NCBI RefSeq assembly: GCF_018687715.1
Contig: NC_056752.1
Location: 13,905,501 to 13,969,500, forward strand
Source of the DNA: Carya illinoinensis
Taxonomy: Eukaryota > Streptophyta > Magnoliopsida > Fagales > Juglandaceae
Length of the DNA stretch: 64,000 bases
Direction: 5' to 3'
Below, in pieces: positions 11,440-23,880 of the stretch (within the stretch, counting starts at the first letter, position 1; every line of letters begins with the position of its first letter). Both the position numbers and the translations under genes were made by a program. The notes under the pieces are model-generated. The model had not been told where the DNA came from. It worked only from the letters and a program-made list of their open reading frames with translations, and searched no databases.

Positions 11440-14184
11440 CTGGAAAGTACGAGATGTTAAGGCATTGACAGAAAAAGAAAGGGATTACAGAAACCAAGGC
11501 AGCGAATGTGAAAGGTCTCGTTAATGTGTTGCATTCTGATTACAGCAGTCACAGTCAGAAATGGAACAATCTTTCTAGTTCAGTTGATCTAGTCCATCCA
11601 TCCAAGTATGATAACTTTAGCAAACGATCTTCTTGATCCCTCTCTTATTATTCCAATAAACATAGAAGGAAAGTATACAATCCAACTACGGGGAGCAATG
11701 AGGCTGAGTTTTTCATGAATGTGTAGTTGATCTATTAATTCTGACCAGTGTAGGTAAGATTTCAATCCTCCCATGTTCATGACCATATGAAAGCAAGCAC
11801 CCAAATTATGAAGATTTTTAGTTAGAGAGAGATACGCAGTATAGACTTTAGGGACATAAGCATCCCTGGCAGATCAGTCCATCCAACAGTTGAAGTATAA
11901 CACCAAAAGTACACCTATCCCATGAATAATTGATGCTTATGCTTTCAAAAGAAGGCTACTCGAAGCAGCCAAACTAATAGCTATTTCTAAGTGCGGCAAG
12001 TTACCAGAGCTAATGATGGTCATTCTTTATAAATAAAAAACTACTGCATACTAAACTTAATATTCTTTAAATACTTGTCACGAAATAAATAAGTTCTAGC
12101 TCTACACAAAAGGAAAAAGAGTTTTAGACAAAAATAATTTCGAAAACACACTAAAATTTAAGTACCCAAATAACAAGATGCAGAAAAAGAAAAGAAACTG
12201 AGAGATACAGGCATAAAAGAAACATATTGCAAAACCAAATACTCACATCACTTAAAGCGGGCGGGGGAACTTGTTTAGATGCTTCAAAGGAGTCAAGGAT
12301 GGGCCTAACAACAGCTGGAAGAAACAGGCCTGGATTTTTAACAAGATATCAACTAGTAAGGTTAATTCATTTTCCCCATGGAAATAGCCTCATACCCCAA
12401 AAATACCGTTTGTAGAAAATCCATTAAATTCATGATCTCTCAAAGAATTCTAGAAATTAAAAAACAAATTTGAAACTCTTGCACACAACTGAAGAAAATT
12501 TTCTTTGCATAGAGCTCTCCTGGGAACAATGAAGACAGTATGGATTAGTGTCCCTTTTAGTCATTGTCGCTATTTTACAGGAAAAAATTTCCATTCAAAT
12601 AAATAAAATGATATCAGTAGTGATAGAAATTATGATTAATCTATATGGATCAGTAGCCCATAGGAAACTCACTCACATAAGTGGATCAAATTAGAGTATA
12701 TCAGAGAAGTTAGCTACATGATATGGCATGGCTACTCATAGTTTTTTTTTTCTTTTTTATTGGCACTTGGTGTCCAAGAACAACATCTCGACTAATCCTA
12801 GGAGTGCACAGGCCCTCGGCAAGGAATTTCCTGCAAACGTACCTCAGGTAATTCAAGGGAAAAATTCTATAGTTCGATGGCTCCTAGAGATTGTTTGCAC
12901 CCAAGAGGATTTGAACCTTAAACCTAGGGGGAGCATACCTCCAAGTCCAAGGCCTTTACCACTTAAGCCAACCCCTAGGGGCTGGCTACTCATATATAGT
13001 TATCCAAGTCAAGTATGCCCAAGGCCAGCAAACATAAACAAGCATTGTGGGGGATCCTGCCTGACCTTAAAAATTCTATTATTACTTTCCTCTGGTCTAG
13101 TTGATTACACAAAAAGGGACCCCAATTTTAATTTTCTTTGCCCAACATGTTCCGAGAAGCAGCTGAAGAGATAGAATTGTCATCCATATACCAGTGTTAT
13201 TGATATGAGTAATGCTACATACAATCGTAAAGTACACAAATGCCATGTAATTGCTTTCAAAATGAGTGAGGTCCACTATTAAAAAATTAGTTTTTTTTTT
13301 CATGTAGGTCTCGTATTTACCCACTTTTTTCAAAGAGATTGCATAGCACTTGCATACTCCACGACTGCAAATATTATTTCTCTATTGATATTGCAATTCA
13401 AGTATACCTCAAGAACTGCCCACTACTCCACAGATAATGTCACAGTAAATTCCATACATAACTCAACCTTACAAATTTCCTTGGGATTGCTCACAAGCAA
13501 CCAGTTTCCTAGTTTCTTGTTCACGTTTCTTTCTTGTTGTAACAGCCGCATATCATTGCCAACCATTATTACCATGCAAAAAATGGCCCAATTTAACTTG
13601 TCTTCTTGTCGTTAAGAACTTTGCCCAGTTTCACCGAATATCATAGAGTTTATGATATCCATTAACTAAGCGCAGCTCAAATGCTAACCAAACCATGCCC
13701 TAATCATTAATTATTCATAATAAACTTGTTTCCAGTCACACAGATACCATTACAATTGCCAATTTTCCGATACAGGAAAAACCCAAATAAATGCTAAGAA
13801 AAATATCCCAAGCCTACCCACCAAGTCCGACTGGAAAACCATAAAATCGGTCTCAAACTGGTCCATCAATTATTATTATTTTCTTTTATAAGCAAACTGC
13901 TCCGTGAAAATTATTAACTGTCCCTCCTTATTAATCAAATAAAAAAAGACCCAGAATCCCAAAACAATTTGTTCAAAATTCAAATAATGAAACCGAAAAA
14001 TTTTGACAAATCAAAATATTGAACAGAAAGTATATAAAAACAGAAGAAAACCAAAAATGTGAGATGTCGGTTAGGGATTAAAAGAGAAAGTGAGTAAGAA
14101 AGTACCGACGCCAGCAATGAGGCAAGAAGCTGCGACAACTGGCTCTTGCACTACAAACATCCTCAGCTTCTGCATCACCGCCAT
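11410..14184 (-). CDS. Complex I B9/NDUFA3-like subunit (three coding exons)
   Basis: Joining 14106-14184, 12247-12329 and 11410-11439 on the minus strand gives an open 192-base frame of 63 codons plus stop, with GT-AG introns in phase 1 and phase 0. The protein starts MAVMQKLRMFVVQEPVVA, has one hydrophobic segment (about residues 15-34, ending GLFLPAVV), then RPILDSFEASKQVPPP and ends VVAGMTGKK. From memory this matches the small plant protein encoded by Arabidopsis At2g46540, regarded as the counterpart of the mammalian complex I accessory subunit NDUFA3/B9 in the inner-membrane arm. A non-coding leader exon may lie at about 15045-15150. Intron 1 contains a SINE and a hAT-type MITE; splicing looks undisturbed. 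Exon structure is secure; subunit identity is recalled, not searched. Confidence 0.85.
12247..12329 (-). CDS. B9-like gene, coding exon 2
   Basis: Acceptor AATCCAG precedes GC CTG TTT. The exon encodes LFLPAVVRPILDS and a Pro-rich stretch, ending AGTGAT before donor GTGAGT. Confidence 0.85.
12741..12982 (-). mobile_element. tRNA-derived SINE, copy 1
   Basis: On the minus strand it starts with a tRNA-like head containing an A box (TGGCTTAAGTGG) and a B box (GGTTCAAATCC) and ends in an A-rich tail (12741-12767 on the plus strand is T-rich). It is flanked by a perfect 12-bp target duplication TGGCTACTCATA at 12729-12740 and 12983-12994. It lies in intron 1 of the B9-like gene, in the same orientation as the gene. 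Confidence 0.9.
13207..13383. mobile_element. hAT-type MITE (family A), copy 1
   Basis: A 177-bp element with partly palindromic ends (GAGTAATGCTACATAC... / ...GACTGCAAATATTATTTC) and an internal TTTTTTCATG-type core. A perfect 8-bp duplication ATTGATAT (13199-13206 and 13384-13391) flanks it, as expected for hAT transposition. It lies in intron 1 of the B9-like gene. Confidence 0.88.
14106..14184 (-). CDS. B9-like gene, coding exon 1
   Basis: ATG at 14184-14182. The exon encodes 26 codons plus one base and ends GGCGTCG before donor GTACTT. It carries most of the membrane segment. Confidence 0.85.
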
Positions 14185-15044
14185 CTCTCCCTCAGTGCAA
14201 TGTTGATCTTGAGAAGTAAATGTAATCTTATGAACCTTGTATTGAAAATAATAGAACACTGGCAATTCAAGGAGCCAGTAACAAACTTCATAATTTGGGC
14301 TAAACTTCATAATTCATTTCATCATCACAGTACAATATTTATAGGAAAACAATAATTGAATAAGATAACCCATAAACACACGACCCACACAATCCCATCT
14401 GCACGGACTAGTTCAAACCCATGACTGACCCACGAAACCCATAACAAACTAATGAAATAGCCCAGACTCTTTCAACGTAATAGCCTAACAGTAAAGGAAA
14501 ATACAAAAATTATCTAAGCAAACAAGTAAATGTCCCAACTGACGTAGCCCTTATCTTCAGCAAATAACATGTAATATAGTCAGAGGACATAATCAGCGCA
14601 ACGAAGGACTAGTAAATTGATTATTTCTCAACTCCAAAAATAAAAAATCGTATAAAAGTGAACCCAGAAAAAAATTAAAAATAAAAATAAGCAAGAACCC
14701 AAATGCTAATAGTTGGTCATGAGACAATTGAACCTTCCCAGAAGTAGTAGCCGAAAAAGCAATGATACAGAATTACAGATGAGATCGAAGTCCTTCATAA
14801 TGTCTGAATCTTAACCAATGGGTTAGAATCTTAATAGCCTATTCAGATAATCTCTACAGAAGCCATTCCGTTCAATGATTTCTATTCACTGAATGCCTTT
14901 TTTTCTGAGGGCCAATCGCATAATGGACGACGTTTTACAGATGGGTAAGGTCTGATTCCAGAATCCAAAGTCCAAAAAACGAAATAAACTAATGATTATG
15001 GAATCCATCACAGAGAGAGAGATAGATAGAGAGATAAACCGTGG

Positions 15045-15150
15045 CTGATGGCAAGAGAGGCTGCGACGGAGAGGCGGATCGGACTGAGACAAGAGGTGCT
15101 GCGACGGAGCGGACGATTATCAATGGCTGGGCTGCTGGAAGGCATAGAAA
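15045..15150 (-). other. Possible 5' UTR exon of the B9-like gene
   Basis: GC-richer, pyrimidine-rich sequence read on the minus strand, followed by a possible donor (CCACG then GTTTAT) and an intron to about 14190. This is inferred from composition and position only. No promoter element is clear. Confidence 0.3.
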
Positions 15151-15249
15151 TTAGGCTGGGCAGCCCGCGAGGTAGAAGAAAAGGATTGCCTTTTTGACAA
15201 TTTTACCCCCGCCATTTTCCGAGTATTTACCAAAGTGCCTAAAAGGGAA

Positions 15250-15700
15250 AATTTGAATTCAAAATAGTGAGATGAAATGAGATGAGATAAAATAAGATAA
15301 ATATTAAATAAAATATTATTTTATTTAAAATTTAAAAAAATTAAATTATTTATTTTATTTTTTATGAGAATTTGAAAAAATTATAATAATTAAATAAAAT
15401 AAGATAAGAGACTCTCTCAATCCAAATAAACTTTTAGAACAAGCTGGGTAAGTAAGATGAAATGAGAATTTTGTAAATGGTAGAAAGATAATTTGTAAAT
15501 AATATAAGATAGTTTAAGTTAATGTTTTATGGAAGTTTGGTAAAGGTTAAAGAAAAAATTGAATAAAAAATATTATAAATTTAAAATATTATTAAAATAT
15601 ATATTTTTAATATTATTTTGTTTAAAAATTTAAAAAAGTTGAATTATTTTTTATTTTTTGTTTAAAATTTTGGAAATTTGTAATACTTAGATTGAAAATA
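15250..15700. mobile_element. Two adjacent Tourist-like MITE relics
   Basis: Copies at about 15255-15437 and 15440-15700 repeat the GAGATGAAATGAGATG end, TAAAATATTATT core and AAAATTTAAAAAA stretches of the family seen at 24221-24442. They sit upstream of the B9-like gene. Boundaries are approximate. Confidence 0.55.
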
Positions 15701-15825
15701 TTTGTATTTAAATGATATTTAAAAAAAATAATAAGATAAAATAAAAATTTTGGGATAAAATCTTTTTCCAAACCCGTATATCAGAATAGACCAAAATTTC
15801 ATCTAGAAAGATGACCTTTGCGTTG

Positions 15826-16483
15826 TGTAACACTCCCTTGTTAAATAGTGTAAAGAAATATCCTCTTTCAAGGATGAGAAACCTCCGTAACAGTAGAAGA
15901 AATAAGAAGATAAAAGGAAATTTGATAATTTTTTGATTGTTTCCCCCCAAATGCGTCTGCTCCACTACATTTAGTTGTCAGAACTCCCTAGCGGAATTCT
16001 TCGAGCCTCGTGGGCTTCATCTTAACAAAGCAACATAAAGGAAATAATATAAATATAAATAATTTTTAAATAATTTTACTTATAATAGTAAACTGCATCA
16101 ACGTAACGTAATTTTCTAAAAAAGAGTAAATTTATTATTAAAAAATTAATTTTTCTATATAAATTTTATATTTTATTTATTTTTTTTAAATGATTACGCA
16201 ATAGTTATACAATTCATAATTACAAATATCTTTTCTTTATAAACATATTACTTATTCAATTATTACATTCCATTAAAGTAGACCTCAGCCCATTAACATA
16301 ACTAAACGAATAACTCACTATAAGCAGCTACAACCCATACTATCTCGCAGGCTGTTGCGCGTTGGAAAAGCACATGCTCTCTCTAAACAACATCTCCTTT
16401 GGTCAAACTTTCTCTCGTAACTCAGTTCATCACTTCATACTATCTCTATTTCATATCTCAATTTAGTCACGTCCTGTGCGATA
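15826..16483 (-). repeat. 3' LTR of the chromovirus, with extra AT-rich insert
   Basis: It aligns with 21937-22416 except for about 200 extra AT-rich bases at roughly 16043-16245, an insertion specific to this LTR. Confidence 0.85.
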
Positions 16484-16499
16484 ATCTCTCCCCCATCTA

Positions 16500-17674
16500 G
16501 AGCACCTTGCCCACAAGAAGTGGGTAAGCATCCTTCAGTCGGGTGTGGATTTCCCAAGTGGCCTCATCTTTTGTTTGTCCATGCCATTAGACCAATACTT
16601 CGACCCTTGCCTGATTCTTCACCTTCAACAAACGTTGGCTCAAGATTTGTTCAAGTTCTAGCTTCAGTGCTCTCTCCTCATCCGTGGGAGGCAACATAGG
16701 TAAGGTTGTGACAGTTGATCCCACCGTTTTTTTCAATTAAGATACATGGAATGTTGGATGTATGCGTGATGTTGGTTGAAGGTTTAATCTGTATGCTACC
16801 TTGTCGATCTTGCTTACAATCTCAAAGGGCCAAAGAACCTAGGTAACAGTCTTAGTTTGCACTGCTTAGAAACTGTAACCTAGTTGCAATAAAAAATACA
16901 CCCAGTCTCCCTCTTGAAATTTTTGTTACATCCTTCTGATATCCACATATTTCTTCATGCGATCTTGGGTCCCTCTAGAGGTTGTGCGGTAGAATCTTGA
17001 TCATGTGGTCCTTATCTCTTAGGCTGTCCTCCACTGTGTTTAACTTGGTAATACCTTATGTGTAGCTGAGTAGCCTTGGGGGTGGATACTCATACATGGC
17101 TTCAAAAGGATGAATTTGGTCGATGCATAGGAGGTGGTATTGTACCACCACTCGGCTAAAGGGGTCGACATTGACCAATCCTTCGGTCTGTCTCTTGAGA
17201 AACATCTCAATTAATTTTCCCATGCCTTATTGACTGCCTCGATCTAGCCATCTAACTAATGATGATATGCTGTACTCATGTGCCTTTGAACTCCTTGCAT
17301 CTTAAAAAATTCTTGCCAAAAGTTGCTAGTGAAAATGGGATATCGGTCAGACACTATAAAAGTAGGCAATCAATGTAATTTAAACACATGTATGTCACTG
17401 TCTTAGCATAATAAGGGTGCTTCAATGGAGTAAAATGGCTGTATTTGGTAAGTCAATCCACTACAACCCAAATACAGTAAAAATCATGTGTGGTTGAAAG
17501 GCCATCTATAAAGTCCATGGTCACATGTGTCCAAGGTTGTTTGGAAATATGTAAGGGCTGCAACAACCCACTAGGCAAAGTGTTATCAGCTTTAACCCTT
17601 TGACACAAATCACAATTCTTTTTAAATTGCTTCACATCTTTCTTCATGCTCGTCCAATAAAATTCCCTTCTCAC
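16500..17674 (-). pseudogene. Chromovirus integrase and chromodomain, broken
   Basis: 17674-17453 encodes REFYWTSMKKDVKQF then CDLCQRVKADN, the zinc-binding H2C2 region, and VTMDFIDGLS, which contains the first Asp of the DDE core. Degraded integrase follows to about 16800. LPPTDEERALKLELEQIL and the chromodomain-like VEVLV*WHGQTKDEATWE appear at 16690-16540. Internal stops show it is not functional. Confidence 0.8.
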
Positions 17675-18089
17675 TTAGTGCATGGTCTTGTCATACCCCG
17701 AGTTACCACCCCATGGGCTACTTTGCACTAGGTCCAAGAGTTTCTCCTTGAATCCCCTATCTTAGGTATGTATAATCTATTCTTGTACAATAGTAATTCT
17801 CCCCTTAGGTTGTAATTTGGTGGCTATTGGTTATTATGGGCTTGGTAGATGATGTTCTGTAACTTCTCATCTCCCTTGTATGCTGCCTTAAGTCCTTCAA
17901 CCCAGTCCATAGTAAGGAATGTAATGAGGGATAGGAAACATTCCTCTTTAGTCTCTTTTCTTGATAAAGCATCTGCCACTCTATTTTCACCCCTTTTTGT
18001 ACTCTACAATAAAATCGTATCCCAACAGCTTGGTTATCTACTTTTATTGCATTGGTGTGCCTGCCTTTTGATCCAGGAAATCCTTTAGG

Positions 18090-19350
18090 ATTTGCTGGTC
18101 GATTTTCACCATGAACCTTTGCCCTATTAGATAAGGCATTCACTTCATTACTGCTGTAACTAGAGCATATAACTCATTTTCGTAAGTAGACATCATTAGC
18201 ACATTCCCTTTCAAAGCTTGGCTAAAGAAGGCCAAGGGCCTCCCTCGCTGTATTAAAACTACCCCATTGCCTTAGTATTGCTAGAGTTGTGCTTAGATGG
18301 TTCCTATATTCTTCTTCATCCCTACTACATACCAAATTGTCATAAAAAAACAAGTATAAATTTTCTAACATAGGGCCGAAATACCTCATTCATGAGATTT
18401 TGGAACGTTGAGTGGGCATTAGTTAGCCCAAAGGGAACAACCAAGAACTCGTAATGTCCCATTCTAAATGTTGTTTTGGATACATCTTGGGGCTTGACTC
18501 TAATTTAATGATAATTAGACCGTAAGCCAACTTAGAGAATATGGAAGCCCCATTAAGTTCATCAAGCAGCTCTTCCACCACTGGTATTGGGAGTTTATCC
18601 TTCATTATGACGTTGTACAACCCTTGATAATCCACACAGCCTCCACATGCCCTATGCCTTCCTCACCAATAGTACTGGGAATGAGTAAGGACTTTGACTA
18701 GGTCGAATAACACCACTTTATAGCAGCTCCTTCACTATTTTCTCTACTTCATCTTTTTTAAAATAGGGATATCTATAAGGTCTTATAGAGATGGGCTTTG
18801 TGTTTGGGTTATGGGTATTAGCATGTTCATGGGTTGTAGGTAGAGGTAATCCAATAGGTTCATCAAACACATCATCATATTCTTCTCACAGGGTTGGAAT
18901 AGCAACTGTTGGGGTTCGGTCTTGATTTTGCTCACTGCCTCATCTTAATCATTTGTAAAATGATCCACTTTTTCTCCATTGTGTCACATTTATTCAAGGA
19001 GCCTTCTTCAATCAGTCTTGAGGCTGCCAACTCCCTTAAAGCTACAGTTTTTCCCTTGTAATTGAAGTTCATGGTTAGCTTCTCAAAATTCCCAAGAATT
19101 GAGCCTAGTTCTCTCAACCATTGTATCCCAAGCACCACGTCACAACCAAGTAGGACCAACGCATGGACATCTATGACAAAACAGGCGTCTTGGACTATGA
19201 CCTTCACCCCTTCACATTTTACCTCACTTTGTATTAATTCACACTTGCCACTTGAACCTTCACCCTTTCACTTAAGTCAAGTGGAACTTGTGTCTTTTGG
19301 ACAACTACAGGATCCAAAAAATTGTGTGCAAACCCAGTGTCTATCAGAAT
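18090..19350 (-). pseudogene. Chromovirus protease and reverse transcriptase, broken
   Basis: The retropepsin motif LIDTGFAHNFLD is at about 19345-19310, with the flap and C-terminal region at 19207-18990 (LLGCDVVLGIQWLRELG). RT begins near 18635 (DYQGLYNVIMKDKLPIPVVEE, then LLDELNGASIFSKL). The catalytic box, expected as F-D-D-I, reads FYDNLV near 18330, so a catalytic Asp is lost. Stops and frame changes confirm decay. Confidence 0.82.
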
Positions 19351-19356
19351 AATGAT

Positions 19357-20793
19357 CCACATGTGTAATGACGTGGCCCAATAAATCTAACGTCAGAATA
19401 TTGATAATTCTTATTAGGTCTAAATTATATTTAATGGGCTATATTAGATAAGCTCATGAGCGATAAATTATTAAGGTTGATTAGGAGTTTTAATTAGACT
19501 AACTAACTAGGTTAAATTCCATTTATTATTTATTGAACAAGTTATACTCCTTTTAGAATTTAAAAATTGATTATTAGAAATTTATTTCAATTTAAACTCA
19601 TCATTGATTGAAGTTTCTTGCAACATCTAAGTCACTTCCAAATCTTATATTAAATGAACTACTAGAACATGTTTTTAAATTCAAACTCTATTATTGAATG
19701 TTCGCAATCGTGTTTAACTCAAACTCAAACTCATCAACACCTTCTCTCAAATCTCTCTATAAATATCTCATTTCCGCGTGTTATTTAGAAAAAAATCATA
19801 AACCTTTCAATCTGGTACCATGATTGATTTTGTGTCGAAAATTTTAGGAAGTAACACTATAAGGTAAATAACTTGATCATAAATTATAATTAGCATACGT
19901 TAGCTAGTTATATATATTATTATTAAAGTCAATTATTTCGAAATCAGTGTTTATGTACCATGCATGTCATGATATTTGTAAGCACGTCATTTATCATGTT
20001 TAATTTCGTATATTATAGTTATGTATATATTATGCATTTTACGTTGCATAAAATATGTATCTTTATAAGATTAAGTATAAAATAAACTCAGAACAATTAA
20101 TCAGATAGCCATTAAAATGCATAGTATCAATGCAATTTTATGGTGGGTGTGCAAGCCACAGACTCAAGTGTGATCCACCGTAGTACACTAGAGTCATGCA
20201 CAATCGGCTTCCTTTGCTGCAACAAGGGAAGTTAGTGCACAACCTTGCACATAAGTTTAAGTGTGTTGGCTAACCAAATAAGTCAAATAAATCAGATCAA
20301 TCAGTTAATTTAGATAAATCAGTTATGCATAGCATAATCATCAGTATGATCATTCATGATTTTAATTCTCAACAAGAAATATTTTATGAAAATTTTATAT
20401 TAAGTATATTTACGTTATGATGAGTTTCTTACTGAGTCATTGACTCATTTTAGCTTATTTTTATATTTTTGAACTACTCTAGGTCAGAATATTTATAAAG
20501 GTAGAGCTACAGGATACGACTTAGTCCAATGAGGCATGAAAGAAACCTAGATCATGTACATGGATTTTAAGTTATGATTTTTATGGCATAGATTTTGAGA
20601 TATTTTAATAAATTATTTTGCGCACTCTCTTTTATGATTTTAGTATTTTAATTTAAAACGACTCTATTTATTATAAAAAAAATCTTTGCACTTGATGCTT
20701 GTTTCTGAAGAAAAGAAAATATTTTTAATTCAAGTTCGGTAGTAGCACTCTAGTTCCCGAGAATTTCTAAAACCTAGGGAGTGGAGTGTTACA
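19357..20793 (-). mobile_element. LTR-like insertion (probable solo LTR) inside the chromovirus
   Basis: Protease homology stops near 19357 and gag-side sequence resumes near 20794. The intervening 1.4 kb is non-coding, AT-rich and, read on the minus strand, starts TGTAACACTCCACTCCCTAG, a common LTR beginning. I could not identify a target-site duplication, so the exact ends and solo-LTR status are inferred. Confidence 0.55.
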
Positions 20794-21169
20794 ACCTACC
20801 CCTGCAAAGATATTTCCAGTTAGTCACTGGGGCAATTTATCTCTACTAACTCCTCCCCTTATTTAGCTTTAGCTTCTTTATCCAATAGTCCTTCCACCAT
20901 TTCCCCCTCCCCACGCACTTCTTCTAGCAAGTAAAGCTTAGGTTTCTAACATTTGTGCCTTGGCCCCCACTTGGCATCACAGTAATAATGTAGTCCCTAG
21001 TCGCTCATTTCCTTCATTTGGATCTGGTTAATTCTTTAGATGAGTAGGTTGTTTTTGGTGGTGCAAGGTTTTTTAAAATTCCAAATTCAGCCAAGAAGGG
21101 TAATGGGGGTTTATGGTATTTTTTTTGTCAGATTAATGTTCTCCTCTTGTATCTTGGTTAATCTATATG

Positions 21170-21415
21170 CTAATATAAGATTATTAGGATTAAACATCCT
21201 CGTGGTAGCCTAATATCATTCATCAACCCACTAAGAAAGCAACTCAGTTTATACCCATCAGATAGTCTCCTTAATCGATTGGACAATGCCTCAAACCTCA
21301 CCTTAGAATCTTCCATTGATCCATTTTGTCTTAGCCTAGGAAGTGACTCTATTGGGTCATCGTAAGTACTAGGTTCAAACCTAACAAGCAATGCTTTGAT
21401 AAGACCCGACTTCAA
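21170..21415 (-). pseudogene. Chromovirus gag fragment
   Basis: An 81-codon open stretch reads ALLVRFEPSTYDDPIESLPRL, then SKVRFEALSNRLRRLSDGYKLSCFLSGL, which matches the retrotransposon gag capsid pattern. Upstream and downstream gag are degraded. Confidence 0.75.
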
Positions 21416-21936
21416 GATCTTGAAACCAGACTAGTGCCTTACCTTCCATATGTAAGGAGGCCAGTCTTATCCTGTGTTGGGGAAGTGTGTTGGGGAAGTG
21501 TGTTGTGAAAGTTGAAAAAGTGGTGTACCTTATAGAGCCAACCAATAGGGTCCTCTCCTTGAAAGTAGGAAATTCTAGGCGTATAGTCCTGGTCTATGCA
21601 TCCCCCCAATGCTGCATATCTCTTTCCCCATGCAATACTAACCCTGATGATGACTCTCCTTGGCTGTACCTAGGGCATCTCTGTGGTTAATATTGCAATT
21701 TTTTGCATTTCTATGGTTAATACCGTGACTTGTTGCATGACAACATCTACTTGCCTTCTCAGGGCAAGCATTTCAGTCTCTAATGTTTGAAACTGTGGAT
21801 CTGAGGCTTTCTTTTGTGCATTCGTGGACTTCTTCAAGGCATTGTAGCCATCTTGCAGCTATGTCAGTCTAGTACCATCAGCCATGGCAATGATTACTTT
21901 TTTTATTTTCATAGAACCTTGCCTTTGATGCCAAAA

Positions 21937-22416
21937 TGTAATACTCCCTTGTAATTTGTATAAGATTGTTGAATAGTGTAAAGAAATATCCCACTTTGAG
22001 GGTGAGAAACCTCCAATACAATAGAAGGAAGAAGAAGATAAAATGAAATTTGATAATTTTCTGATTGAATCCCCCCAAAGTGTCTGCCCTACTACATTTA
22101 GTTGCCAAAACTCCCTTAACGAAATTCTTCCATGCTGCTGGGCCTTGTGGGCCTCATCTTAACAAAGCAACATAAAGAAAATAATATAAGCATATTACTT
22201 GTTTAGCTATTACATCTCATTAAAGTGGGCCTCAGCCCATTAACATAACTAAACTAATAACTCATTATAAGCAGCTACAACCCATACTATCTTGCAAGCT
22301 GCAGCCTGTTGGAAAAGCTCAGGCTCTCTTTAACAGCATCTCCTTTGGTCAAACTTCCTCTCGTAACTCACTCCATCTCCAATTCATATCTCAATTTAGT
22401 TTTGCCATGTCTAGCA
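21937..22416 (-). repeat. 5' LTR of the chromovirus
   Basis: 480 bp beginning TGTAATACTCCC and ending TCTAGCA on the plus strand. The primer-binding-site match lies directly at its left edge (about 21912-21936). Confidence 0.88.
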
Positions 22417-23440
22417 CATTGTATTGATAGTGTAAAATTGTACTTTTATTTTTTTAATATTTTTTAAATTCCTTTGAATATTTTGGAAAAAATTTATAAA
22501 TATATTAAAAAATAATTTTTTAACCATTATGAAAAAAGAAAAAGAAAAAGAAAAAAGTATATGTGGAAGAAGCATTTTCTATCATTTATATTATTGCCGG
22601 TGGGCCTTAAGGGCTTTCTGTTAAGAGGTGTTAGAAGTTGGCAACGACTTGTATCCATGGGCTTGGGCCTATAATACATACATGTATTCAAATTCAATGT
22701 ATTCACTTTATTTTCTTCTTATTTTTGGGAAGGTGACGGTCTTGGATTTTGCACATATCATTCATATTTCATGGGTCTGCTACAAATCTTTTGGAAAGAA
22801 GTTCACAAATTGTTGCATTGATGCGAGATGTCAGATAGTAAAATGCTGAATGCAAGAAGATACCTATAGGCAAAGATACAAGTTTAGGATATGCAAATTC
22901 TAACTTTCTGAAAAAAGTATGACACGTTGAAGAAAATTGAGATTTTTTAAATGTTTTCACTTTTTTTTTTTAAATGCTTGTACGGAACTTGTGTGTTCGG
23001 GACTCAAGAATCTATACAAATTATTATTTTTTTAAATTTATAAATAAAAAACAATTACAAATAAATAAAAATAAAGAAATATTTTTAAACCACGGAAATC
23101 TTATGAAATAAAGTTTATAAACTGAACATTATATATTAAATTATAAAATTATTTTTATTATAAAATAGATAAGATGTATCATGCTAGGTTGCATTAATTA
23201 AGTTTCTTTAAGTAAGTTCTATATATAGATTATACATTTGTCTTTATAAAGAGCATACAAATATATGTAAAATTATATAACTGTAAAACAACATTAAAAC
23301 AAAGAAAACAAATGTAAAAAAAAAAAAAAAAAAAAAAAAATCACTGAAGATTTCTTTAAACCAAAAACTTTTTTTTTTTTTTAAGAGAGAGAGCCGAAAC
23401 ACTGTTTAGGTGAAGACTCAAGAGAAGGAACTGAACTATT
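22417..23440. other. AT-rich non-coding stretch
   Basis: No gene is visible. It includes a run of about 25 A at 23317-23341 and other homopolymers. Confidence 0.6.
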
Positions 23441-23880
23441 TTAGTCACGTAGAGTATTTTAGAATGTTTATAAATAGTAATAAAATAATTTGATTTAAAA
23501 TATTTTATTAAGTTTTAGAAAATGAAAGAAAAAAAGTTGAATAAAAAATTATAAAATTAAAAAGAGCAATGTTACATACAGTCATGGAATTGTAAACATT
23601 GTGCAATCGCTTTGAAAAAGAGTGGGGTCCACGATTAAAAAGTTATTTTTTTTCATGTGGGTCCCATATTAATTCATTTTTTTAAAGCGACTGCACGCCG
23701 TTTGCACAACTACGACTGGAAATATCATTTTTCAATTAAAAATTATTTGAATATTATTTTTATTTGAAAATTTAAAAAAATTATATTATTTTTTGTAATT
23801 TATTTAAAAGTTAGAAAAAGTGTTTTTAATTTTTTGTATTTGAATAATAATTAAAACCTATTTAAACATCTTAATTCCCT
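23440..23880. mobile_element. Tourist-like MITE interrupted by a hAT-type MITE
   Basis: The outer sequence shares the family core (AATTTGATTTAAAATATTTT, then TTATTTGAATATTATTTTTA) with other Tourist-like copies. It is split by the element at 23563-23733. Outer ends are approximate. Confidence 0.6.
23563..23733. mobile_element. hAT-type MITE (family A), copy 2, nested
   Basis: A 171-bp element, starting AGAGCAATGTTACATACAGT and ending GGAAATATCATTTTTC, flanked by a perfect 8-bp duplication AATTAAAA (23555-23562 and 23734-23741). It is inserted into a Tourist-like MITE. Confidence 0.88.

Larger units (their letters stand above)
15826..22416 (-). mobile_element. Ty3/gypsy chromovirus, degraded, with a nested LTR-like insertion
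   Basis: The LTRs are 15826-16483 (3') and 21937-22416 (5'), both beginning TGTAA on the plus strand. Flanking 5-mers CGTTG (15821-15825) and CATTG (22417-22421) differ by one CpG-type transition. A primer site (minus strand TTGGCATCAAAGGCAAGGTT) adjoins the 5' LTR, and a purine tract GATGGGGGAGAGA (about 16484-16500) precedes the 3' LTR. Reading leftward come gag (21415-21170), protease (LIDTGFAHNFLDP, about 19345-19310), RT (18635-18300), the integrase zinc region (17674-17453) and a chromodomain-like WHGQTKDEATWE (about 16550-16600). The chromodomain position indicates a chromovirus. Many stops; inactive. Confidence 0.9.

Noticed and set aside
12700..13000. Genuine tRNA gene suggested by the A and B boxes
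   Set aside because: The tRNA-like head cannot form a full cloverleaf by eye, is followed by a SINE body and A tail, and has a retroposition-type target duplication.
12728..13174. 148-codon plus-strand frame
   Set aside because: It reads through the antisense of a SINE with a bounded 12-bp target duplication.
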